This document shows positions 1-5,193 of a stretch of 5,193 nt of DNA, in pieces. The stretch's first letter is position 1, and every line of letters begins with the position of its first letter. Location: positions 1 through 5,193 of the forward strand of contig JAUUZM010000253.1 of NCBI GenBank assembly GCA_030589965.1. Reading direction: 5' to 3'. A program made the translations under genes and the position numbers. Source of the DNA: Bacteroides sp. GTDB lineage: Bacteria > Bacteroidota > Bacteroidia > Bacteroidales > SM23-62. A model generated the notes under the pieces. The model had not been told where the DNA came from, made no database searches, and was given only the letters and a program-made list of their open reading frames with translations.

Positions 1-88
1 AATCATAGGGTTGCCTGTTTAGGAAATCCTCACATCCTGTAAAGAGCAGGATGAATAAAAATGGAATAAGGATATTCAGTTTTTTCAT
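1..88 (-). CDS. SusD-like outer-membrane glycan-binding lipoprotein, N-terminal fragment (cut by window edge)
   Basis: Translating from the ATG at 88-86 gives 29 residues up to the window edge. They start MKKLNILI, continue as a hydrophobic stretch, and end in LLFTGCEDFLNRQPYD. This is a type II (lipoprotein) signal peptide with the lipidated cysteine at residue 19. The CxDFL-x(3)-P motif just after the cysteine is the usual mature start of SusD/RagB proteins. Family knowledge: SusD is a surface lipoprotein that lids the SusC barrel and binds the oligosaccharide to be imported. It lies directly after the susC-like gene, as expected. An in-frame ATG at 103-101 would add MKEKI and leave only a 6-base gap to the susC stop. 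I prefer 88 because it gives the usual MKK start, but the choice is open. The rest of the protein (normally about 450-650 residues) lies outside the window. Identification rests on the N-terminus and gene order only. Confidence 0.88.
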   Translation of the reverse strand, partial: MKKLNILIPFLFILLFTGCEDFLNRQPYD

Positions 89-109
89 GATTTTTTCTTT
101 CATTGTTCA

Positions 110-3100
110 CTAAAATGAGATGTCAATTCCGAACTGGAAAGTTCTGGCCAGTGGCTTTGTCTGCAACTGTTCTCCAAACAGAATGGTTCCGCTTACCCCA
201 TCCACCGGGTTGTTTTTAACATATTCAGGATTAATTCCGTGATAATCTTTGTACCACCAGTAAAAAAGGTTGTGGATTGAAAAATAGACTCTGGCGTTCT
301 GTAGGAATTTCCAGCTGGTGATATTATATCCCAGTATAAAATCCCTTAATGCCAGGTATGATCCATCTTCCACATAGTAGTCAGATTCAATGATGGAACC
401 TGTTTTAATGGGTTTGCTTCCATGAAATTCATCAACATACAAATCGTCCAGGTACCACTTTCCCGTTTTTTGACCATACCAGAAACTCTGCATCATTACA
501 TCAAAACCATGAGAGCCCTGGAAGTTAAGAGAAAGATCAAATTGCTTGTAGGTAAACTTATTCAGGAATCCCCAATCAAAATCAGGATATGGATTTCCGA
601 GAGTAGTCTGGTCATCTGAATCTACTACTCCATCCTTGTTGAAATCGATCATCTTAACACCCCCAACTACGTCTGATGACCTGGCAAGTCCGGCATTTTG
701 AGCATCGATCAATTCCTGGGTATTTTCCCATATTCCGTCTGTAACATATCCATAATACTGGCAGACAGGTTCGTTGACGCGTAAAACATACTGGTGTTTA
801 TATCCTGTAAAAAACTGTTCCTGCAAGTCTCCATAAGACACCAGGTGATTCTGGTTCATGGTAAAATTAATTCCCATATTCCATGAGAAATTGTTTTTAG
901 CCACATTCACCGTGTTCAGCATCATTTCAAGGCCCTTGTTTCGGATGGATCCTATATTTGCCCATTGTGACTCAAAACCTGTAATAGTAGTTACCGGATC
1001 CTGAAGGAGCAAGGATTCAGTCAGGTTGCTGTAGGCATCAATCGAGAACGTTACCCTGTTTCTGAAAAGTCCGAAATCAAGTCCAATATTTATCTCGTTT
1101 GTCTGCTCCCAGCCCAGATCCGGATTTCCAAGCACCCTTGGAGCTCCAACTTCACGGGGAACCGGGGCGAATCCGCTTAATATGCTTCCTCCCATCTGGT
1201 ATTGCCTCATATTTATGGGAGTCACGTATGAGTATCGGTCAATGCGATTATTTCCGGATATCCCCCAGGTTGCTCTCAGCTTCAGAGCGGATAACCATTC
1301 GGCAGACTGCATAAAACCTTCCTCCGATAATCTCCAGCCAGCAGATACGGAAGGGAAATACCCAACCCTATTATTAGGACCAAACTGGGAGCTTCCATCC
1401 GCTCTCATTACTGCTGATAAAAGGTATTTATCCTTGTAGTTATACTGTGCCCTGGCAAATCCGGACAGAAGTCCCTCGTCAGACCTGCCTGAATAGGTTT
1501 CTTCCTTAGTGATTTCTCCAGCTTGATTCATGGTTCGGACAAGATCATTGGGGAACAGGTTACCCTGCATCTTTGAATTAGAATTCACATAGTTTTCAAC
1601 CGAAAATCCACCCAGAAGGTCTATATGATGAGCCCCAAATTGCTTTTTGTAATTCAGGGTATTTTCGTTCACAAGGGAATATCTCATGGTATTCCATAAT
1701 GTACCGCTTCCATTGCCTGCCTTATTATTTCCTTTCGACACATTATAGGATTCTATGTACTGATCCCGTTCGGAATACCTGACATTTGTTCCAAAAGAAG
1801 TTCTGAATACCAGATCATCTAGGATCTCCCACTTCAGGTAGGCATTCCCTGTTAATTTATAATAGCTCGTCCAGTCGTGTCTTGTAAGAGCCTCTGACAA
1901 TGGAGTAATGGCTGCAGTACTGAATTCGGTCTTAATAAAAATGTTTCTTCCGGTATCATCTTCAAGTAAATTGCCCTCGGCATCGGTTGCATACATGGTT
2001 TTAAAATCTGCGGCCTGGGTATAATCACCTTCGTTTTTCCACCCTATAGTGGGACCGACTCCCATTCTTAGTGTATACTCATCATGATAGGTCGGATACT
2101 CGATCTGTTTGATAGCGTTAGCCATGGCTGCCCTACTGTTCCTCTTTTTCTGGTACTGAGGTCTCAAACTGACTCCTATGGTGACCCGTTTCGATAATTT
2201 AATATCCAGGTTCGAATTAAAAGAAAATGTTGAATACTCATTGTCGATCAAAACCCCTTTATCATCCCGGTAGGCTCCGCTAACATAATATTGTACATTC
2301 TTGTTGCCGCCTCTGGCGCTTAGAGATACTCGCTTATTCCATCCTGTGCGGGTGATGCCTTCTTGCCAGCCGGTGGCTCCTGATAATTTGGTCATAATAT
2401 CATGCTGATAATAGTAGTCTCCACCACCCGTGGGAGAGAACCATTCATCCCATAGGGGATAGGCGTCTCCGTCAGGATTCAGCACCGGATCTCCATTCCC
2501 GTCAACCGGGTTACCGGGAACAGATTCTCCCAGCCTTAGAAAGGGAGTTTCCCATTTCTGCATTTCCTTGTTGAAAAAATATTGCGCCAATCCGGCTCCG
2601 TCATAAGCATCAAAATATTCAATTACATCCGAGAAACCAGTTGAGACCTGCAAATTAAAGACAGCCTTCTCACTTGTGCCCTTTTTGGTAGTAATCATGA
2701 TTACACCATTTCCTCCCCGTGATCCATAAATGGCTGTGGAGGCTGCATCTTTCAGAACTTCCAGGGATTTAACATCCGTCATATCCACATCACTGAGATC
2801 ACCACCCACCATTGGGAAACCATCAATTACGATCAGGGGTTGATTGGAGGCATTAAAGGATGCGGATCCCCGGATCTTAATGTCAGGGGCTTCCCCAACC
2901 TGGGATGTCTGGTCCCTGATTTGAACCCCGGCAAGCTTACCCTGCAGGGCATGATCAAGTCTGGACACCGGAATCTGGTCAAGTTTTTCCTTTTCCGCTG
3001 ATATGCTTGCCACTGCACCCGAAAAGTGAGACCTTTTCTGGGTTCCATAACCGATAACAACAATTTCTTCAAGGTCTGTGAGTTCAGCCTTGAGAAAAAT

Positions 3101-3373
3101 ATTAATTTCTGTCTGGTTTCCTACACTTATATTCTGGGATTCGAATCCAACAAAGCTGAATGATAGTGTTGAATTCGCATCCACCCGGATAGAATAAACT
3201 CCCTCGGGATTTGTAATGACCCCTCGGGTCGTTCCCTGAACCAGGACATTGGCCCCGGGCAGGGGATTCCCTTCTTCATCTGTTACCCTGCCGCTTACCC
3301 CCTGATCCTGGGCAAATAGGCCTGGAATCAGGATAAACCATAAAAAGCTTAGAATGCTTAGTTTTCTGTACAT
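110..3373 (-). CDS. SusC/RagA-family TonB-dependent outer-membrane transporter
   Basis: A complete 1087-residue protein, normal length for SusC. It imports glycan oligomers across the outer membrane, energised by TonB-ExbBD, as a complex with SusD. Residues 1-21 form a Sec signal peptide with likely cleavage at LFA|QDQ. Residues 26-98 are a carboxypeptidase-D-regulatory-like beta-sandwich (VSGRVTDEEGNPLPGANV). A TonB-box-like segment EEIVVIGYGTQKR is at 102-114. The plug runs about 115-232, including LIVIDGFP (180-187) and the typical plug end IYGSRGGNGVIMITTKKG (215-232). The beta-barrel fills the rest and ends in a terminal Phe after KPLARTFQFGIDISF. An EF-hand-like loop DFNKDGVVDSDD is at 910-921. 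No STN domain precedes the beta-sandwich, so signalling to a FecR-type anti-sigma factor is unlikely. The frame is open upstream to an ATG at 3433, but that start would overlap the sulfatase by 50 bases and bury the signal peptide, so I use the ATG at 3373-3371. Stop is TAG. Substrate cannot be read from the sequence. Confidence 0.96.
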   Translation of the reverse strand: MYRKLSILSFLWFILIPGLFAQDQGVSGRVTDEEGNPLPGANVLVQGTTRGVITNPEGVYSIRVDANSTLSFSFVGFESQNISVGNQTEINIFLKAELTDLEEIVVIGYGTQKRSHFSGAVASISAEKEKLDQIPVSRLDHALQGKLAGVQIRDQTSQVGEAPDIKIRGSASFNASNQPLIVIDGFPMVGGDLSDVDMTDVKSLEVLKDAASTAIYGSRGGNGVIMITTKKGTSEKAVFNLQVSTGFSDVIEYFDAYDGAGLAQYFFNKEMQKWETPFLRLGESVPGNPVDGNGDPVLNPDGDAYPLWDEWFSPTGGGDYYYQHDIMTKLSGATGWQEGITRTGWNKRVSLSARGGNKNVQYYVSGAYRDDKGVLIDNEYSTFSFNSNLDIKLSKRVTIGVSLRPQYQKKRNSRAAMANAIKQIEYPTYHDEYTLRMGVGPTIGWKNEGDYTQAADFKTMYATDAEGNLLEDDTGRNIFIKTEFSTAAITPLSEALTRHDWTSYYKLTGNAYLKWEILDDLVFRTSFGTNVRYSERDQYIESYNVSKGNNKAGNGSGTLWNTMRYSLVNENTLNYKKQFGAHHIDLLGGFSVENYVNSNSKMQGNLFPNDLVRTMNQAGEITKEETYSGRSDEGLLSGFARAQYNYKDKYLLSAVMRADGSSQFGPNNRVGYFPSVSAGWRLSEEGFMQSAEWLSALKLRATWGISGNNRIDRYSYVTPINMRQYQMGGSILSGFAPVPREVGAPRVLGNPDLGWEQTNEINIGLDFGLFRNRVTFSIDAYSNLTESLLLQDPVTTITGFESQWANIGSIRNKGLEMMLNTVNVAKNNFSWNMGINFTMNQNHLVSYGDLQEQFFTGYKHQYVLRVNEPVCQYYGYVTDGIWENTQELIDAQNAGLARSSDVVGGVKMIDFNKDGVVDSDDQTTLGNPYPDFDWGFLNKFTYKQFDLSLNFQGSHGFDVMMQSFWYGQKTGKWYLDDLYVDEFHGSKPIKTGSIIESDYYVEDGSYLALRDFILGYNITSWKFLQNARVYFSIHNLFYWWYKDYHGINPEYVKNNPVDGVSGTILFGEQLQTKPLARTFQFGIDISF

Positions 3374-3383
3374 AGTATTGGTA

Positions 3384-4910
3384 TTATAGAGATGACATCT
3401 TTTGTCTGTATAAATGATCATGATCTGTTGCATCTTTTCTTACTTTGCAAAGGATCTCAAGCTTCAAAATCTCTTCTGCATATTCGGGTTTATCGACGAC
3501 ATTGATGGTTTCTTCCGGATCATTCTGATGATCATATAATTCCCTGGCAAGAACCTCACCTGATTTTAATTTAACCCATTCCACATAATTGAATCTTTTG
3601 GTTTTAACAGAATAACCGATTATCGTCTTATCATATTTTGTCCGGTCATGTGGCCATATCGTGGTTACAGATTCCACCCATTCCTTTCCCGGGTCATTCA
3701 GCAATGGAACCAGACTGCGGCCTTCCACATGCTCCGGTATCTCAAGTCCACAAAGATCCGCAAGGGTAGGGTACATATCCAGGAGTTCTACCAGGGCATC
3801 GCTTCTGACATTGGTTTCTCCCCCGGGAACATTGATGATTAAAGGAACACGGCTGTCGATATCCATATTGGTCCATTTACACCAGTTTCCGTAATCTCCC
3901 AGTTTGTAACCATGGTCTCCCCATAATATAATGATGGTATTGTCATCAAGCTCCAGACTCTCCAGTTCATCCAGCAATTTACCGATAAGAGCATCCACAT
4001 AGCTGACGCATGCATAATATCCCTGGCGTAGGATCAGGGTAGTGTCTGCACCCACAAGATCGGGTCTGGTTTTAGGCATTCCGTAATAATTACGTAGCTC
4101 TCCAAAATCCCTCAGAGTGTAGGGATGTGAGTTTTCAGGGGGGATATTCCTTGAGGGAGGTTTTATTGATTCAATCGGATACATATCCCAGTACTTCTTG
4201 GGAGCACAGAAGGGAAGATGGGGTTTATGGAAGCCCATGGCCATAAAGAAGGGTTCACCTTCTGCTTTGTACTGTTTGAGTTTCTTCAGGGCATATTCTG
4301 TATTATACCCATCAATATACCCGCTGTCGTGTACATCGGCTGCCTCATATGCAGGTCCCCTTGCGGGATGATTTCTGCCCTTTATGGGATGAGATTCATT
4401 AAACATCATCTGCTCAATGGCCTCATCTGTATAGTATCCTCTTCCGGCCCATTTATTGGTAGGATCCATAAATTCCTCTCCAAATTGCTCCTGCTGGTCC
4501 TGGCTGAAATGGTATATCTTTCCAAACGCGGATACAGAATATCCATTTTCAGCAAACAATTTATTCATGGTTTTAACACCGGGTACCAGGTCCTGAACAG
4601 GTTCACCGGTATAGATTCCATGACGTTCCGGCCTGTATCCCGTCATTAAGGAAGCCCTGGAAGCCATGCATATGGATTGCTGGACGAAAGCAGAATTGAA
4701 TTGGACCCCATTTGCAGCAAGACGGTCGATATTCGGGGAATGGATATGACTTGCACCGTAACAATTCAACTCAGTTCGCATATCATCCACAGCAATAAAA
4801 AGAACATTGTATTTAGGATTGTCCTTTTCAGCGCTGCTGCAGGATAAAAGGCCGGTAAATGCGACTGCCAGGCCTGCCAACAAAATCTTTTGATACATTA
4901 TTTTTTGCAT
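3384..4910 (-). CDS. Lipoprotein sulfatase, formylglycine-dependent, iduronate-2-sulfatase-like (type I, S1_7-like)
   Basis: A complete 508-residue arylsulfatase-superfamily enzyme expected to hydrolyse sulfate esters on a glycan. The N-terminus is a lipoprotein signal (GLLSC, lipidated Cys24), so it is membrane-anchored facing the periplasm or cell surface. Active-site residues are complete: metal ligands D42 and D43 (FIAVDDMR), the formylglycine site C81 in CMASRASLMTG with R85, K131 and H134 (GKIYH), H228 (FHKPHLPF), D332 and H333 (WGDHGYKLGDYG) and K345. Order and spacing closely match human iduronate-2-sulfatase as I recall it (D45, D46, C84, K135, H138, H229, D334, H335, K347), as do the flanking motifs, so I place it near SulfAtlas family S1_7. 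ARELYDHQNDPEE near the C-terminus is the usual sulfatase end. The gene starts 5 bases after the lyase stop and ends 10 bases before susC. A second in-frame ATG (4898-4896) would shorten the signal peptide by four residues and is equally possible. The maturase is not in the window. True substrate is unknown; iduronate specificity is not implied. Confidence 0.95.
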   Translation of the reverse strand: MQKIMYQKILLAGLAVAFTGLLSCSSAEKDNPKYNVLFIAVDDMRTELNCYGASHIHSPNIDRLAANGVQFNSAFVQQSICMASRASLMTGYRPERHGIYTGEPVQDLVPGVKTMNKLFAENGYSVSAFGKIYHFSQDQQEQFGEEFMDPTNKWAGRGYYTDEAIEQMMFNESHPIKGRNHPARGPAYEAADVHDSGYIDGYNTEYALKKLKQYKAEGEPFFMAMGFHKPHLPFCAPKKYWDMYPIESIKPPSRNIPPENSHPYTLRDFGELRNYYGMPKTRPDLVGADTTLILRQGYYACVSYVDALIGKLLDELESLELDDNTIIILWGDHGYKLGDYGNWCKWTNMDIDSRVPLIINVPGGETNVRSDALVELLDMYPTLADLCGLEIPEHVEGRSLVPLLNDPGKEWVESVTTIWPHDRTKYDKTIIGYSVKTKRFNYVEWVKLKSGEVLARELYDHQNDPEETINVVDKPEYAEEILKLEILCKVRKDATDHDHLYRQKMSSL

Positions 4911-4915
4911 CTTTT

Positions 4916-5193
4916 TTATAGTTTGGTTAAGATTAATCGATCTGTTGGGGTAATTTTTCCCTGGAGGCTGTCAAGACAACTTTTATAATCCGGATCCTTA
5001 TAGACTCTGCTGGCCTCTATCACAAGGGGTATCAGGCGGTCCCATTCAATCTGGGTGATTTGCTGATACGGCCAGTCATCCATATTATCCACATAATCAA
5101 GAACAAAATCAAAGGCCAGTTTTATATTTGCCTTTTCAGGGGAATTGTATTCCCATAAATCCACTCCGGTTATTTCTCCCATCTTACCAAGAA
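4916..5193 (-). CDS. Alginate-lyase-superfamily polysaccharide lyase, C-terminal fragment (cut by window edge)
   Basis: The reading frame enters from the right edge and ends at TAA (4918-4916), giving about 91 visible residues that start LGKMGEITGVDLWEY. The frame is open through the edge, so the Met at 5182 is internal and not a start. The pattern GVDLW-x-Y, then a helix ending in LDYV, then WPYQQI matches the end of the (alpha/alpha) toroid in proteins annotated as alginate lyase family (Pfam Alginate_lyase type, including PL5 and PL38-like proteins). These cleave uronic-acid-containing chains by beta-elimination in the periplasm. The catalytic residues lie in the missing N-terminal part, so activity and PL family cannot be confirmed. 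The stop codon sits 5 bases from the sulfatase start, so the two are almost certainly co-transcribed and probably act on the same glycan. Confidence is good for the superfamily and low for the substrate; glucuronan-type or other uronate polymers are as plausible as alginate. Confidence 0.75.
   Translation of the reverse strand, partial: LGKMGEITGVDLWEYNSPEKANIKLAFDFVLDYVDNMDDWPYQQITQIEWDRLIPLVIEASRVYKDPDYKSCLDSLQGKITPTDRLILTKL

Larger units (their letters stand above)
1..5193 (-). other. Polysaccharide utilisation locus segment, single predicted operon: lyase, sulfatase, susC, susD
   Basis: Four genes run in the same direction with gaps of 5 bases (4911-4915), 10 bases (3374-3383) and 21 bases (89-109; 6 bases if susD starts at 103). 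None of the gaps holds a Shine-Dalgarno motif; they are A/T-rich on the coding strand, which is common in Bacteroidota. None can hold a promoter or terminator, so the promoter must lie beyond the right edge, and transcription continues past the left edge. No PUL regulator (hybrid two-component, SusR-like, or ECF sigma/anti-sigma pair) is in the window. Lyase and sulfatase lie upstream of susCD, the reverse of many PULs in which susCD leads. The combination points to a sulfated glycan that contains uronic acid; this substrate statement is inference. Confidence 0.85.

Noticed and set aside
33..53. Perfect 7-base inverted repeat (33-39 with 47-53) with a 7-base loop, considered as a terminator or attenuator
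   Set aside because: It falls inside the susD signal peptide codons and no T-tract follows on either strand, so chance or coding constraint is the simpler explanation.
81..100. T-rich runs at 81-100 and 4901-4917 that resemble terminator tails
   Set aside because: On the coding strand they are A-rich and cover the start regions of susD and the sulfatase (Lys codons and the A-rich leader); no hairpin precedes them.
2833..3072. 79-codon minus-strand frame inside the susC gene
   Set aside because: Out-of-frame shadow of the conserved plug domain; low-complexity, basic, with no motif.
3414..3425. Palindromic GATCATGATC-like stretch, considered as an operator
   Set aside because: It encodes the His-Asp-His residues of the sulfatase C-terminus within an apparent operon, so there is no reason to infer a regulator site.
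3374..3433. Upstream in-frame ATG at 3433 that would lengthen the SusC protein by 20 residues
   Set aside because: It would overlap the sulfatase gene by 50 bases and place a polar segment before the clear signal peptide. The ATG at 3373 gives a normal signal peptide and a 10-base gap.
4218..4649. 143-codon open frame on the plus strand opposite the sulfatase
   Set aside because: It lies wholly antisense to conserved sulfatase coding sequence, and its translation shows no recognisable domain.
3428..4915. 11-base repeat ttgcatctttt at 3428-3438 and 4905-4915, considered as a repeated regulatory or recombination site
   Set aside because: One copy lies in the sulfatase C-terminal codons and the other at its start; it is short, A/T-rich and easily due to chance.

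Overview
The window is part of a polysaccharide utilisation locus (PUL) of a Bacteroidota bacterium. The phylum call rests on a SusC/RagA-type TonB-dependent transporter followed directly by the start of a SusD-type lipoprotein, a pairing essentially confined to Bacteroidota. AT-rich gene junctions without Shine-Dalgarno sequences fit this. Genus cannot be read from the sequence. A free-living or marine polysaccharide degrader and a gut member are both possible.

All genes lie on the minus strand, so transcription runs from high to low coordinates. In transcription order they are: (1) the C-terminal end of an alginate-lyase-superfamily protein (5193 to 4916, cut by the window edge); (2) a complete lipoprotein sulfatase of the iduronate-2-sulfatase-like type (4910 to 3384); (3) a complete SusC-like transporter (3373 to 110); (4) the first 29 codons of a SusD-like lipoprotein (88 to 1, cut by the window edge). 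The gaps are 5, 10 and about 21 bases (6 if the earlier susD start is used), which argues for one transcript. There is no room for a promoter or terminator between genes, and no gene-free stretch over 300 bases.

Together the genes suggest uptake and breakdown of a sulfated, uronic-acid-containing polysaccharide. SusD and SusC would bind and import oligosaccharides, the lyase would cleave at uronic acids, and the sulfatase would remove sulfate esters. The exact substrate is not determined by this window; ulvan-like, glycosaminoglycan-like or other sulfated glucuronate-containing glycans are all compatible.

The window looks like a good-quality, intact but recognisable PUL segment. I found no clear sign of a wholly new system. 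The points most worth a second look are the lyase plus iduronate-sulfatase-like pairing upstream of susCD, the Cys-X-Ala-X-Arg sulfatase maturation motif, and the EF-hand-like loops in the transporter.
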